Shown here one piece after another: positions 1 to 11,317 of a stretch of 64,000 bases of DNA. Source of the stretch: Paracoccaceae bacterium (GTDB lineage Bacteria > Pseudomonadota > Alphaproteobacteria > Rhodobacterales > Rhodobacteraceae); NCBI GenBank assembly GCA_016124615.1, contig WGNF01000003.1, positions 124,001 to 188,000 on the forward strand, read 5' to 3'. Made by a program: the position numbers and the translations under genes. Below the pieces are notes generated by a model. That model made no database searches. It worked only from the letters and a program-made list of their open reading frames with translations, and had not been told where the DNA came from. The first letter of the stretch is position 1. The number at the start of each line of letters is the position of its first letter.

Positions 1-1007
1 CGGCGCACCATGAACTCTTCGCCGCCGTCGAGGGTGACGTAGTAATGCGTGTCGGTGCCGAAATAGACCACGTTCGATACGGTTCCGGCGAAGGCTTCCG
101 CGCCGCTGGGCGCCACCACCTCGGCGTGTTCGGGGCGGATCACCACGGTCGCGCGACCCTTGGGTGCGAACCCGTCCGGCACGCCCGCCGAAACGGTGGC
201 CCCGGCGCCCAGCCGCACGCTGGCGCTGGCGCCGTCCACCGCCAGAACCTCGCCTTCCAGAAAGTTGGTCTCGCCGATGAAATTCGCCACGAAGCGCTCC
301 GATGGCTTGTCATAGATCTCGTGCGCCGAACCGATTTGCAGCACATGGCCCTTCGACATCACCGCGATGCGGTCCGACATCGTCAGCGCCTCTTCCTGAT
401 CGTGGGTGACGAAGATGAAGGTGATGCCGGTTTCATGCTGCAACCGCTTCAGTTCCAGCTGCATTTCCTTGCGCAGCTTGTAATCGAGCGCGCTCAGCGG
501 CTCATCCAGCAGCAGCACTTTCGGCTGCGGCGCCAGCGCACGGGCAAGCGCCACGCGCTGTTGCTGGCCGCCCGAGATCTGGCTGGTCTTGCGGTTCTTC
601 AGCTCTTCCATGCGGACGAGCTTCAGCATCGTATCCACCCGCGCCGCCGTTTCGGCCTTGGGGCGGCCCAGCATTTCAAGGCCGAAGCCGATGTTCTGCC
701 CCACCGTCATGTGCGGAAACAGCGCGTAGTTCTGGAACACCGTGTTGATCGGCCGCTTGTAGGGCGGCAGGCGGGCGATATCCTCGCCGTAAAGCCGGAT
801 CTCGCCGGTGGTCGGGTAGTCGAACCCGGCGATCAGCCGCAGCAGCGTGGTCTTGCCGCAGCCCGAGGGGCCAAGCAGCGTGAAGAACTCGTTGGCGCGA
901 ATGTCGATCTCGACTTCGGCAAGCGCGGTGACGCGGTCTTCCCCGGTGCCAAAGACCTTGCTGACCTGTCGAATGGCGATTGCAGACGTATCCGGCTCAT
1001 CCCGCAC
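1..1007 (-). CDS. potA: ABC transporter ATP-binding protein, PotA-like (partial)
   Basis: This is the ATPase subunit of a spermidine/putrescine-type importer that drives uptake from the inner face of the cytoplasmic membrane. The 3' end runs off the window, leaving about 335 codons. Visible motifs are Walker A GPSGCGKT at residues 46-53, an ISGGQ variant of the LSGGQ signature, Walker B VLLLDEP, and a C-terminal part resembling the TOBE region with [16 protein letters not shown], which is typical of PotA. The start is the GTG at 1007, because a stop codon lies two codons upstream in the same frame and no ATG is available before the ATPase core. It lies downstream of dddP on the same strand with a gap of about 210 bases. 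Substrate choice between polyamines and other small molecules cannot be read from this subunit alone. Confidence 0.85.
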   Translation of the reverse strand, partial: MRDEPDTSAIAIRQVSKVFGTGEDRVTALAEVEIDIRANEFFTLLGPSGCGKTTLLRLIAGFDYPTTGEIRLYGEDIARLPPYKRPINTVFQNYALFPHMTVGQNIGFGLEMLGRPKAETAARVDTMLKLVRMEELKNRKTSQISGGQQQRVALARALAPQPKVLLLDEPLSALDYKLRKEMQLELKRLQHETGITFIFVTHDQEEALTMSDRIAVMSKGHVLQIGSAHEIYDKPSERFVANFIGETNFLEGEVLAVDGASASVRLGAGATVSAGVPDGFAPKGRATVVIRPEHAEVVAPSGAEAFAGTVSNVVYFGTDTHYYVTLDGGEEFMVR

Positions 1008-1216
1008 GTTTCACTATCCCTGTCTTTGACCCGGCTGATCCGGGTGCTGTGGCTCTGGGCGCGGGTCGGGCCCGCGCGTGGCTCTTTGTAGCCGCAAGCT
1101 TATTGAACGCGGATTCAAAAGCAACCCGCGCCTTGGATGTTTTCCCTTGGGTGGAGATTTTTTCCAGCAACGCACGGGCTGCGCCCGCTTTTTCGGCGCC
1201 TCCTGCGCCGCCACCG

Positions 1217-2560
1217 TCACGCCGCCCCGGTCAGCCGCGGGTCGAACGGATAGCGCGTCAGCGTCTCGAAGCCGGTTTCGGTGATCAGCACCTGATCCTC
1301 CAGCTTGATCGAGAAGTCGCCGCCTTCCGGCGACACCAGCGCCTCGACGCAAAGCACCATGCCGGGTTCCAGCGCCACGTCGAACGCGCCCTCGACCCAG
1401 GCATCGGGGTAGGGGACAAAGGGCCATTCGTCGCAAAGCCCGACGCCGTGCATCTTGCAGGAATACTTCTGCGCCCAGTAGTTCGGGTCCAGCTGGTGGC
1501 CGCCATGCGTCAACTCGCGCACCGTGACACCGGGTTTCAGCAGCGACCGGTTCACCTCGATATGGTCCATCGCGTGATGCATGGCCGACACCATCGCGTT
1601 GGTCGGGCGGGCGTCGCCCACCCACCAGCTGCGCGAGATGTCGATGCAGATGCCGTAGGCGCCGATCAGGTCGGTGTCGAAGGCGACGATCTCGTTATTC
1701 TGGATGATCCGCGGCCCGCATTCCTGAAACCACGGATTGGTGCGGGGGCCCGAGGCCAGAAGCCGCGTCTCGATCCATTCGCCGCCGCGGCGGATATTGC
1801 CTGCGTGCAGTTCCGCCCAGACGTCATCCTCGGACATGCCGCCCCGCGGGATGCCGTCGCGCGCCGCTGCCTCCATTTCGGCAATCGCCGCCTCGCAGGC
1901 GTGGTGGGCGCAACGCATGGCAAGGATCTCGTCGGGCCCCTTGATGGCGCGGGTGCGTTCGGTGACTTCCTCACCCTCCAGCACCTCGAACCCGGCGCGT
2001 TCCAGCGCGCGCAGCCCGGCGACCATGATCTTGTCGACCGCCAGCCGCCGGTTGGCCCCGGCATGCGCCCGCATCACCTCGTCGATCTGGCCCGCGAAGG
2101 ACTGGGCCGAGGCTTCGGTGCTGTCGCCGGTGACCGAGTAGAAGAAGGACGCGCCGGAGCGGACCTCTTTCACCAGCGGGTTGAAGCCCGACAGGAACGG
2201 CGCATGCTTGTAATCCCAGATCACCATATGCCCGTCGGCGCACAGAAGAACGGCGCGGAAGGGGTTGTGACTGTTCCACAATTGCATGTTGGTGCTGTCG
2301 GTGGCGTAGCGGATGTTCATCGGGTCGTAGAGCAGAAGCCCGCCGATATCGCGCGCCACCAGCGCCTGCGTCAGCCGTGCCCAGCGAAACTCGCGCATCG
2401 CGGTCAGGTTCGGCGGGGTCAGCCCCGCAGCCGCCCATTCGCGAAAGGCCAACTGGGTCGGCCCGATCTCGACCCGGTCCAGCTCGTTCGGGCTGCCGTC
2501 GCCCAATGTGGCGCCCCGGCTCGGGTCGATCTTGCGGCGGTCGGAATAATGCGTGGTCAT
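1217..2560 (-). CDS. dddP: Dimethylsulfoniopropionate lyase DddP (M24 peptidase fold)
   Basis: DddP cleaves DMSP to dimethyl sulfide and acrylate in the cytoplasm. The 447-residue product has the creatinase/M24 fold, and the six metal ligands reported for roseobacter DddP fall at the same numbers here: D295 and D297 (in AFDTDLIG), D307 (CIDISR), H371 (MHGVGL), E406 (CVEAL) and E421 (KLEDQV). D377, reported as the catalytic base, is also present. Long blocks such as NIRYATDSTNMQLWNSHNPF match what I recall of DddP rather than Xaa-Pro dipeptidases. The start at 2560 has the ribosome site GGGGAG just upstream and begins MTTHYSDRRKIDP, like known family members. It is divergent from the DUF3445 gene with about 120 bases between them. 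No acrylate-handling genes are adjacent in the window. Confidence 0.88.
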   Translation of the reverse strand: MTTHYSDRRKIDPSRGATLGDGSPNELDRVEIGPTQLAFREWAAAGLTPPNLTAMREFRWARLTQALVARDIGGLLLYDPMNIRYATDSTNMQLWNSHNPFRAVLLCADGHMVIWDYKHAPFLSGFNPLVKEVRSGASFFYSVTGDSTEASAQSFAGQIDEVMRAHAGANRRLAVDKIMVAGLRALERAGFEVLEGEEVTERTRAIKGPDEILAMRCAHHACEAAIAEMEAAARDGIPRGGMSEDDVWAELHAGNIRRGGEWIETRLLASGPRTNPWFQECGPRIIQNNEIVAFDTDLIGAYGICIDISRSWWVGDARPTNAMVSAMHHAMDHIEVNRSLLKPGVTVRELTHGGHQLDPNYWAQKYSCKMHGVGLCDEWPFVPYPDAWVEGAFDVALEPGMVLCVEALVSPEGGDFSIKLEDQVLITETGFETLTRYPFDPRLTGAA

Positions 2561-2681
2561 CGGTGGCTCCCCTGTCGGGGTCAGGATGGTCGGCGGCGGC
2601 GCCTTCATGCGCGCCCGATTGCGACCGGGCCGCGTCGGTTTGGGCCTGTTCCGGTGGGGCCGCTTTGGGGTATCCGGACGC

Positions 2682-3485
2682 ATGACCGAGATTCTGCAAT
2701 CCGCGCTGCCCTTTGCCCCCTGGGCCGACCCCCGCACCCGGCGCCTGCCGGGCATTTTGCCGCTGGAGCCGGGCGACTGGCTGCGCGCCGATGACGCCTT
2801 CGCGGGCCAGATGGCGGAACGCGACCGGCTGATCGCCGAGCGGCGCGAGGCCGTCCATGCCCTGTCAGACCGGGCCCGCCCGGCGGCGGCGGAACTGCTG
2901 GCCACGGTGCTGGAGGATCTGCGCGGCAAGCCGGGCTACGTGGTCGGCGCGGCGAGCATCACGCGGCCGGACGGCGTCACCGTGCCGCTGGACGAAGGCG
3001 AGCCGTTGTTGACGCTGGGGCGGCTTGTGCAGGAGGATTTCTGCCTCCTGGAGCGCGCCGAGGGCGAGGAGGAACATGTCCTGACCGGCGCGATCCTGTG
3101 CTTTCCGGCAAGCTGGACGCTGGCGGAAAAGTTCATGCGCCCGCTGATCGGCATCCATATTCCGGTCGCTGTCTATGACGCGGATATTGCCCGCCGGGTG
3201 CAGCGGCTCTTCGACGCGATCCGGCCGGGGCAGGGGCTGTGGCGGGCGAATGCGCTGCTTTACAACGACGCGACGCTGCACCATCCGCGCACCGAAGCGG
3301 CGCCGCGGATCCGGCCGCAGGGGGTGGCGCCCTACATCCGGTCGGAACGGCAAAGCCTGACGCGACTGGCGCGCACGAATGCGGTGGTCTTCGCCATCCA
3401 CACCTGGGTGCTGCGGCGCGAGAACCTGACCCCGGCACAGGAACAGGCGCTGCAAGAGCACCCGATCCACCGCGCGGGCGGCTGA
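2682..3485 (+). CDS. DUF3445 family protein (haem-dependent oxidative N-demethylase-like)
   Basis: The product has 267 residues and resembles the DUF3445 family, whose best studied members are alpha subunits of haem-dependent oxidative N-demethylases. Family traits seen are the LPFAPWADPRTRRLPGILPL opening, the tract ILCFPASWTLAEKFMRPLIGIH near the middle, and an arginine-rich SERQSLTRLARTNAVVFAIH segment near the end. No signal peptide or membrane segment is visible, so it is probably cytoplasmic. The ATG at 2682 is chosen because the family begins close to this point, although the frame is open further upstream. It ends 3 bases before the stop of the convergent 342-residue gene. The substrate is unknown and no demethylase beta or gamma subunit is nearby. 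Confidence 0.75.
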   Translation: MTEILQSALPFAPWADPRTRRLPGILPLEPGDWLRADDAFAGQMAERDRLIAERREAVHALSDRARPAAAELLATVLEDLRGKPGYVVGAASITRPDGVTVPLDEGEPLLTLGRLVQEDFCLLERAEGEEEHVLTGAILCFPASWTLAEKFMRPLIGIHIPVAVYDADIARRVQRLFDAIRPGQGLWRANALLYNDATLHHPRTEAAPRIRPQGVAPYIRSERQSLTRLARTNAVVFAIHTWVLRRENLTPAQEQALQEHPIHRAGG

Positions 3486-3488
3486 GGG

Positions 3489-4517
3489 TCAGGCGCCGAG
3501 GTGGAAATGCCCGCGCAGGAAGGCGTGGGTGATCGCGAACACAACGCCGGTCAGGGCCATCACGCGCGCCGTGGTGCGCGAATTTTCCCGCCCGAGGATG
3601 TTGTAGGTCAGCAGCGCCGCACCGATCGGCGGCGCCACGATCATCAGCGTCGTGTTCAGGCTGTAAAGCGTGATGCGGCGGACCAGCGGTTCCTTTTCGC
3701 GACGCTCGCCTTCCGGTTCCGGCGGGTAAAGCGCCTCGCGGATGCGGGCCATGTCGGGGCAGGCGGGTTTGCGCGGCTGGATCATCGGCGCCACTTCGGC
3801 TGTGGCGAGGGTGGGCGTGATGACCGGTTCGGCCGGGATGGCGTAATCGGGCAGGGTCGGGCGTTCGGTCACGCGGGTGGGGTGCAGGCTGTCGTGCTGC
3901 GGCCGGATCTCGGCGACGGGGCGGACCACCGGCCGAATCTCGGACGCCATCCGATCCAGCAGGCGCGCGACCGGCGGCTCGCCGAAGCGGTCGATGATCT
4001 GCGGCGTCGGGGTCGAGGCGAAGATATTGGCACTGTCTTGGTCATCCTCGACCTCGGGCTCGACCAGCGGGGTGCTGATCGCCGCATCCACCAGACTGTC
4101 GAACGTGTCGGCGGTGAACACGCCGGGGGTTTCGGTCCACAGGATCAGGTCGGCGGAATTGCGGTTCTGGATCCGCTCGATCACCGACATGCACAGCTCG
4201 CGCGCGTTGTCGGCGATGGGCTGTTCCATCCAGTCGCGCCCGCTTGGCCCGACCGCCAGCACCAGCGCCGCGGCATAGGCCGCAGGCACACCGACCTGAT
4301 GCAGGGATTCGCTGACCAGATCGCAATATCCCAGCACGACGCGGCTGCCGTCGATGTCGAAGACGACGAAGTCGTCATTGTCCCACCGCAGGTCGAAACG
4401 GTCATGCTGGCTTTCGCGTAGCGCCCGTTCCAGGTTGTCTACATAGCGGACGAAGTTGAAGATCGGTCGATCGACATACAAAAGCGAAACACTCGTACTT
4501 GTGCCTTTGGGTGCCAT
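3489..4517 (-). CDS. Conserved hypothetical protein with C-terminal membrane segments
   Basis: I do not recognise the family of this 342-residue protein. The N-terminal 140 residues are mixed alpha/beta and contain VVFDIDGSRVVLGYCDL. Residues about 145-280 are acidic and proline-rich and look disordered. The last 65 residues hold two hydrophobic stretches (around TLMIVAPPIGAALLTYNI and VMALTGVVFAITHAFL), so the protein is probably a C-terminally anchored membrane protein with a soluble head. The ATG at 4517 is preceded by GGAG. A near-consensus CtrA box lies about 30 bases upstream of the start, hinting at cell-cycle control. It is convergent with the DUF3445 gene. Confidence 0.6.
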   Translation of the reverse strand: MAPKGTSTSVSLLYVDRPIFNFVRYVDNLERALRESQHDRFDLRWDNDDFVVFDIDGSRVVLGYCDLVSESLHQVGVPAAYAAALVLAVGPSGRDWMEQPIADNARELCMSVIERIQNRNSADLILWTETPGVFTADTFDSLVDAAISTPLVEPEVEDDQDSANIFASTPTPQIIDRFGEPPVARLLDRMASEIRPVVRPVAEIRPQHDSLHPTRVTERPTLPDYAIPAEPVITPTLATAEVAPMIQPRKPACPDMARIREALYPPEPEGERREKEPLVRRITLYSLNTTLMIVAPPIGAALLTYNILGRENSRTTARVMALTGVVFAITHAFLRGHFHLGA

Positions 4518-4544
4518 GACGGACTCCTCAAACCAAGTTGATGG

Positions 4545-4559
4545 TTAACCTATGGTTGA
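4545..4559. promoter_or_regulatory. Near-consensus CtrA box
   Basis: The sequence reads TTAA, seven bases, then TTGA, one mismatch from the CtrA consensus TTAA-N7-TTAA. It lies 28-42 bases upstream of the ATG at 4517 of the membrane-anchored unknown gene, a position compatible with promoter control. No experimental link is visible. Confidence 0.35.
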
Positions 4560-4706
4560 GGATTGTGCTCCCATTGCGGGCGCATTGTGGAGAAACCCGG
4601 TACAATTGCGGCGAGAATGCGCCCGCGCAGGTTGTATTTTGTCCCGGGCCGCCCCTGCGCGGCGAGTGGCCGGGCCGCGGTTGCGGAAGCAGCGCCCGCA
4701 AATGCA

Positions 4707-4732
4707 AAGGGCGCACCGGATGGCGCGCCCTT
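4707..4732 (-). terminator. Hairpin terminator of glnA
   Basis: Read on the minus strand, AAGGGCGC and GCGCCCTT form perfect 8-base arms around a 10-base loop about 20 bases after the glnA stop, followed by a weak T-rich TTGCATTT tract. This suits the end of the glnB-glnA transcript. Confidence 0.55.
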
Positions 4733-4753
4733 CGATTGACCCGTGAAACGGGA

Positions 4754-6160
4754 TCAGCAGCTGTAGTACATCTGGTACTCGACCGGGTGCGGCGTGTGTT
4801 CGTAGGCGTAAACCTCTTCCCACTTCAGCGCCATGTAGCCTTCCAGTTGGTCCTTGGTGAACACGTCACCGGCCAGCAGGAATTCGTGGTCGGCTTCCAG
4901 TTCGGTCAGGGCTTCGCGCAGCGAACCGCAAACGGTCGGGATCGCGGCCAGTTCTTCCGGCGGCAGGTCGTACAGGTCTTTATCCGACGCCGGGCCCGGG
5001 TCGATCTTGTTCTTGATGCCGTCAAGGCCGGCCATCAGCAGCGCCGCGAAGGCGAGGTAGGGGTTCGCCGCCGGATCGGGGAAACGGGCCTCGACGCGCT
5101 TGGCTTTCGGCGATTCCGTCCACGGAATACGGACGCAGCCCGACCGGTTGCGGGCCGAGTAGGCGCGCAGAACCGGGGCCTCGAAGCCGGGGATCAGGCG
5201 CTTGTAGCTGTTGGTGGCCGGGTTGGTGATCGCGTTCAGCGCCTTGGCGTGCTTCAGGATGCCGCCGATGAAGTACAGCGCCTCTTGCGACAGGTCGGCA
5301 TATTTGTCGCCCGCGAAGAGCGGCTTGCCATCCTTCCAGATCGACATGTTCACGTGCATCCCCGAGCCGTTGTCGCCCTTCATCGGCTTGGGCATGAAGG
5401 TGACGGTCTTGCCATAGGCATGCGCCACGTTGTGGATGACGTATTTGTACTTCTGCATGTTGTCGGCCTGCTCGGTGAGCTTGCCGAAGATCATGCCCAG
5501 TTCGTGCTGGCAGGTCGCGACCTCGTGGTGGTGCTTGTCGACCTTCATGCCCATGCGCTTCATGGTGGACAGCATCTCGCCGCGCAGATCCTGCGCCTCG
5601 TCGACCGGGTTGACCGGGAAGTAGCCGCCCTTGTGGCCCGCGCGGTGCGCGAGGTTGCCGGATTCAAACTCGGCATCGGTGTTCCAGGCCGCCGCTTCGG
5701 CGTCGATCTCATACCCCACCTTGCGCGGCGTGACCGAGTAGCGCACGTCGTCGAAGATGAAGAATTCGGCTTCCGGGCCGCAGTAGAACGCGTCGCCGAT
5801 GCCCGAGGATTTCAGGTAGGCTTCCGCCTTGGTCGCGGTCGACCGCGGGTCGCGGCTGTAGGCCTCGCCGGTGTCGGGCTCGACCACGTTGCAATGGATG
5901 CACAGCGTCTTTTCCGCGTAGAACGGGTCCAGATAGGCCGACGTGGTATCCGGCATCAGCTTCATGTCGGATTGGTCGATCGACTTCCAGCCCGCGATCG
6001 ACGAGCCGTCGAACATGAAGCCCTCGTCGATGAAATCCTCGTCCACGAGGTCGGCGCAGACGGTGACGTGCTGCAGCTTGCCGCGCGGGTCGGTGAAGCG
6101 GATGTCGACGTATTCGACCTCCTCGTCCTTCAGGATCTTCAGAACCTTTTCCTTGCTCAT
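4754..6160 (-). CDS. glnA: Glutamine synthetase, type I
   Basis: GlnA makes glutamine from glutamate, ammonia and ATP in the cytoplasm and is the entry point of ammonium assimilation. The product is 468 residues, the usual length for GSI-beta dodecameric enzymes. Family marks are [11 protein letters not shown] near residue 50, the active-site [16 protein letters not shown] around 258-273, and the adenylylation tyrosine Y397 in DLYDLPPEE, so activity should be modulated by GlnE. The start at 6160 gives the conventional MSKEKVLK N-terminus. It follows glnB by 62 bases on the same strand, the standard alphaproteobacterial glnBA operon, and is followed by a hairpin terminator. Confidence 0.97.
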   Translation of the reverse strand: MSKEKVLKILKDEEVEYVDIRFTDPRGKLQHVTVCADLVDEDFIDEGFMFDGSSIAGWKSIDQSDMKLMPDTTSAYLDPFYAEKTLCIHCNVVEPDTGEAYSRDPRSTATKAEAYLKSSGIGDAFYCGPEAEFFIFDDVRYSVTPRKVGYEIDAEAAAWNTDAEFESGNLAHRAGHKGGYFPVNPVDEAQDLRGEMLSTMKRMGMKVDKHHHEVATCQHELGMIFGKLTEQADNMQKYKYVIHNVAHAYGKTVTFMPKPMKGDNGSGMHVNMSIWKDGKPLFAGDKYADLSQEALYFIGGILKHAKALNAITNPATNSYKRLIPGFEAPVLRAYSARNRSGCVRIPWTESPKAKRVEARFPDPAANPYLAFAALLMAGLDGIKNKIDPGPASDKDLYDLPPEELAAIPTVCGSLREALTELEADHEFLLAGDVFTKDQLEGYMALKWEEVYAYEHTPHPVEYQMYYSC

Positions 6161-6222
6161 GTCGCCATGACCCCTTCTGTTAAGCGTGTTGCTGGCCCGT
6201 CGCCCGAGGCGCGGGCGATCTG

Positions 6223-8332
<2,110 letters not shown>

Positions 8333-8415
8333 GCCGTCTGCGCCGCCGCGAAAGGCTGTGAATTGTCACGGTTTCGTGATATCCTGTCGGTGCCGACGAG
8401 TCTGGGGAGGGAGCC

Positions 8416-8979
8416 ATGGACCGTTCGACCACCATCACCCGCCGGGCCCTTGTCGGGACCGGGGCGGTCTTTTGCCTGTTGCCCCTGGCCCTGCCGGCCG
8501 CAGCCGAGATGGGCGAAGGCCCGAGGGGCGGCGAGGAGACCGATCCGCCGCAACCCAAGGCACCGCCGACCGAGGTGGTGCTGGTGCGCGACCTGACCAC
8601 GATGCGGCCGAAGGACCTCACGACCCTGCAGGAACGCATGCGCTACGGGCAGGCGCGGGTTGCCGGGTTCTCGCCCCAGATGTCGATCAGCATCGTCACG
8701 CTGGCCTATTACGACAAGAGCCGGGCGCGGCGGCTGCTGCGCGACATGGCGGCGCTGCACACCAGGGCGGACCGCGTCACGCGGCTTAGGCGCGAGATCG
8801 ACACGCTGGGCGAGACGCTGGCAACCATCGAGAAGTCGACCGATGCGCTCCGGGCGCGGCACCTGCCGGAAAGAAGCGGGCCCATCAAGGAGCAGAACGA
8901 CCTGCACTTTGCGCTGAGCGCCTTCCAGACCTCGGTCATCCATTGGTCGCGCCACCCGATGGAAGGCACGCTGCCCTGA
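8416..8979 (+). CDS. Exported hypothetical protein with Tat-like signal
   Basis: I recognise no family for this 187-residue protein. The first 32 residues (TITRRALVGTGAVFCLLPL then ALPAAA) form an arginine-pair signal peptide of Tat type with a probable cleavage after AAA. The mature part begins acidic and proline-rich, then is helical, with a stretch RRLRDMAALHTRADRVTRL-like basic helices suggestive of coiled coil around residues 110-155. The ATG at 8416 has a strong GGGAGG site. The gene is sandwiched between the true 3' end of nnr and a duplicate of that end, so it probably arrived in one recombination event. Confidence 0.6.
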   Translation: MDRSTTITRRALVGTGAVFCLLPLALPAAAEMGEGPRGGEETDPPQPKAPPTEVVLVRDLTTMRPKDLTTLQERMRYGQARVAGFSPQMSISIVTLAYYDKSRARRLLRDMAALHTRADRVTRLRREIDTLGETLATIEKSTDALRARHLPERSGPIKEQNDLHFALSAFQTSVIHWSRHPMEGTLP

Positions 8980-8985
8980 GGTGGT

Positions 8986-9139
8986 GGGGCTGCTGGCGCG
9001 AGGGTTCGACCCGATGCAGGCGGCGGAAACGGCGGCCTGGCTGCATGTGGAATGCGCGCGCAGCTTCGGGCCGGGGCTGATTGCCGAGGATCTGCCGGAG
9101 GATCTGCCGGAGGAACAGCCGAAGGTGCTGCGGGCCTAG
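8986..9139 (+). pseudogene. Duplicated 3' fragment of nnr
   Basis: Bases 8986-9135 repeat 8182-8319 of the upstream nnr gene with one substitution (CTG to CAG) and one 12-base tandem expansion that turns LPEELPK into LPEDLPEEQPK. The fragment keeps the reading frame and ends in its own TAG at 9137, but has no start or ribosome site and lacks most of the enzyme. It begins 7 bases after the stop of the exported-protein gene and ends over the stop of the convergent Hint-domain gene. The near identity implies a recent event. Confidence 0.85.
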
Positions 9140-9621
9140 ACCCCGGCGAAGGCCGGGCAGCCAAGCTCCACCCCGTCGGCATAGACGGTTTCGGGGCGGT
9201 CGAATTCCAGCGTGATCATCTGCGCCGTGGCCAGCATGACGTGGCGGACGTATTGGCCATCGACCAGCCGCCCGACCGCCACCAGCGCCTGCGCCGCGCC
9301 GAACAGCGCGGGGGCGCGCCAGTCGCGCACCAGCACCGGCTGATCGGCGCCGATGACAAGGTCGCGGCCCGGCCGGTCATGGCCCAGCGATCCGGCGCTG
9401 ACGCGCACGGCGCGGGCGTTGTGCAACGGGGTGACGGTGATCCCGCGCAGGGTGCGCGCGCCCGAGCGGGTGATGATGCGATCGCGGGGGTTGAGGAACT
9501 CGACCGGCATTTCGCCCGCAAGGGTCAGGATCTGGGTTCCGGCCAACAGCCCGATGCAAGGCGCAACTGCGGCCTCAGCCAGCATGGGCGCGGCGGACAA
9601 GGTGACTGCGGGTCGCTGCAT
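9136..9621 (-). CDS. Stand-alone Hint-domain protein
   Basis: The 161-residue product resembles the Hint_2 (Hedgehog/intein) domain common in Rhodobacterales surface proteins. CIGLLAGTQILTLAGEMPVE starts the domain at about residue 22, followed by SAGSLGHDRPGRDLVIG and a closing ETVYADGVELGCPAF. Normally this fold self-cleaves and is attached to a larger secreted protein; here it is almost the whole protein. The position that usually reads SPDH, with the block-B histidine, appears as GADQP here, so self-splicing may be lost. The stop overlaps the duplicated nnr fragment. Function unknown. Confidence 0.65.
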   Translation of the reverse strand: MQRPAVTLSAAPMLAEAAVAPCIGLLAGTQILTLAGEMPVEFLNPRDRIITRSGARTLRGITVTPLHNARAVRVSAGSLGHDRPGRDLVIGADQPVLVRDWRAPALFGAAQALVAVGRLVDGQYVRHVMLATAQMITLEFDRPETVYADGVELGCPAFAGV

Positions 9622-9803
9622 AAGCCAGCCTCATGATATTCCTGCCTTGTCTTTTTTCCTGTAAAATACGGCAACATTTGGTAAAGAGCGAGCTTTTTCG
9701 CGGGTTCTTTTTTCCCTCGCATCCGATCCGTGGCTTTGTTAGAACAGCGCGGATTTCGGGACGGCCCTGCCGGGGACGATCGGCGGGGCTGTCTTTGCTT
9801 CAT

Positions 9804-9888
9804 GCGGGTGTGGCGAAATTGGCAGACGCACCAGATTTAGGTTCTGGCGCCGCGAGGCGTGGGGGTTCAAGTCCCTTCACCCGCACCA
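9804..9888 (+). tRNA. tRNA-Leu (anticodon TAG)
   Basis: The acceptor arms GCGGGTG and CACCCGC pair perfectly and the CCA end is encoded (9886-9888). The anticodon stem CAGA/TCTG encloses the 7-base loop TTTAGGT, giving anticodon TAG for CUA leucine codons. A long variable arm and the GTTCAAGTC T-loop are present, as expected for a class II leucine tRNA. It stands alone, 22 bases before tig. Confidence 0.95.
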
Positions 9889-9910
9889 GAGAGGGAAAAA
9901 GGACGAAGAG

Positions 9911-11245
9911 ATGCAGGTCACCGAGACCCTGAAGGACGGTCTGAAACGCGGCTACACCATTACGGTGACGGCTGCGGAGCTGGACGCCAAAGTGCTGGAA
10001 AAGCTGGTCGAGGCGCAGCCCGACATCGAGATCAAGGGTTTCCGCAAGGGCAAGGTGCCGATGCCGATCCTGCGCAAGCAGTTCGGCCAGCGCATTCTGG
10101 GCGACGCGATGCAGGAAGCCATCGACGGCGCGATGAAGGAACACTTCGATGCCACCGGCGACCGTCCGGCGCTGCAGCCCGAGGTAAAGATGCAGAACGG
10201 CGAAACCTGGGCCGAAGGCCAGGACGTCGTGGTCGAGATGACCTACGAGGCGCTGCCGGCCATCCCCGAGATCGACCCGGCGCAGGTTGCGGTTGAAAAG
10301 CTGGTGGTCAAGGCCGACGATGCCGCGGTGGACGAGGCGCTGGCCGATCTGGCCAAGTCGGCACAAGACTATGCCGCGCGCGATGCCGGTGCCGCCTCGG
10401 AAACCGGCGATCAGGTGGTGATCGACTTCCTCGGCTCGGTCGACGGCGTGCCGTTCGACGGTGGTGCTGCGGACGACTATCCGCTGGTGCTGGGCTCGGG
10501 CTCGTTCATTCCGGGCTTCGAAGAGCAGCTGATCGGCGCCAAGGCGGGCGACGCGGTCGAGGTGAAGGTCAGCTTCCCGGCCGACTATCAGGCCGCGCAT
10601 CTGGCCGGCAAGGACGCCGTCTTTGCCTGCACGGTGAAGGAAGTGAAGGCGCCGGTGGCCGCCGAGGTCAACGACGAGCTGGCCAAGAAATACGGCGCCG
10701 AAAGCCTGGCCGACCTGCGCACGCAGATCGCCGAGCGGCTGGAAGCCGAATACACCGGCGCCGCCCGCGCGGTGATGAAGCGCTCGCTGCTCGATCAACT
10801 CGACAAGCTGGTGTCGTTCGAGCTGCCGGAAACGCTGGTCGATGCCGAAGCCAACCAGATCGCGCACCAGCTGTGGCACGAAGAGCACCCCGAAGAGCAT
10901 GGCCACAACCATGACGCCATCGCGGTGAGCGACGAGCACAAGACGCTGGCCGTGCGCCGGGTGCGTCTGGGCCTGCTGCTGGCCGAGATGGGCCGCAAGC
11001 ACGAGATCGAGGTGACCGACGCCGAGATGACGCAGGCGGTTCTGGCGCAGGCGCGCCAGTATCCGGGGCAGGAACGCCAGTTCTTCGACTTCGTGCAGAA
11101 GAACCCGCAGATGCAGCAGCAACTGCGCGCGCCGATCTTTGAAGACAAGGTCGTGGACCATATCGTCTCGGGCGCGACCGTGACCGAAAAGACCGTCTCG
11201 AAGGACGAGCTGAAGGTTGCCGTCGACGCGCTCGACGAGATGTAA
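9911..11245 (+). CDS. tig: Trigger factor chaperone
   Basis: Trigger factor docks at the ribosome exit tunnel and shields nascent chains, with peptidyl-prolyl isomerase activity. The 444 residues show the ribosome-binding GFRKGKVP loop around residue 42, an FKBP-like PPIase domain ([14 protein letters not shown] to [11 protein letters not shown], about 160-235), and the helical C-terminal arms. The start at 9911 is preceded by GGACGAAGAG. It stands alone between tRNA-Leu and a strong terminator. In many bacteria clpP follows, but here it does not. Confidence 0.95.
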   Translation: MQVTETLKDGLKRGYTITVTAAELDAKVLEKLVEAQPDIEIKGFRKGKVPMPILRKQFGQRILGDAMQEAIDGAMKEHFDATGDRPALQPEVKMQNGETWAEGQDVVVEMTYEALPAIPEIDPAQVAVEKLVVKADDAAVDEALADLAKSAQDYAARDAGAASETGDQVVIDFLGSVDGVPFDGGAADDYPLVLGSGSFIPGFEEQLIGAKAGDAVEVKVSFPADYQAAHLAGKDAVFACTVKEVKAPVAAEVNDELAKKYGAESLADLRTQIAERLEAEYTGAARAVMKRSLLDQLDKLVSFELPETLVDAEANQIAHQLWHEEHPEEHGHNHDAIAVSDEHKTLAVRRVRLGLLLAEMGRKHEIEVTDAEMTQAVLAQARQYPGQERQFFDFVQKNPQMQQQLRAPIFEDKVVDHIVSGATVTEKTVSKDELKVAVDALDEM

Positions 11246-11273
11246 GAGACCGGGTTTCCGGTAATACTTCGGG

Positions 11274-11308
11274 GAAGGGGCTGCCTGCGGGTGGCCCCTT
11301 CGTCTTTT
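11274..11308 (+). terminator. Rho-independent terminator of tig
   Basis: GAAGGGGC (11274-11281) pairs with GCCCCTTC (11294-11301) around a 12-base loop and is followed by GTCTTTT, 29 bases after the tig stop. Confidence 0.8.
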
Positions 11309-11317
11309 GGCGCGGGC

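Noticed and set aside
1217-2560. Xaa-Pro dipeptidase or creatinase annotation
   Set aside because: The fold is shared, but metal ligands and surrounding blocks match DddP at identical residue numbers.
9633-9803. Small gene between the Hint gene and tRNA-Leu
   Set aside because: The frame lacks a ribosome site and runs into the tRNA. I see only AT-richer spacer DNA there.
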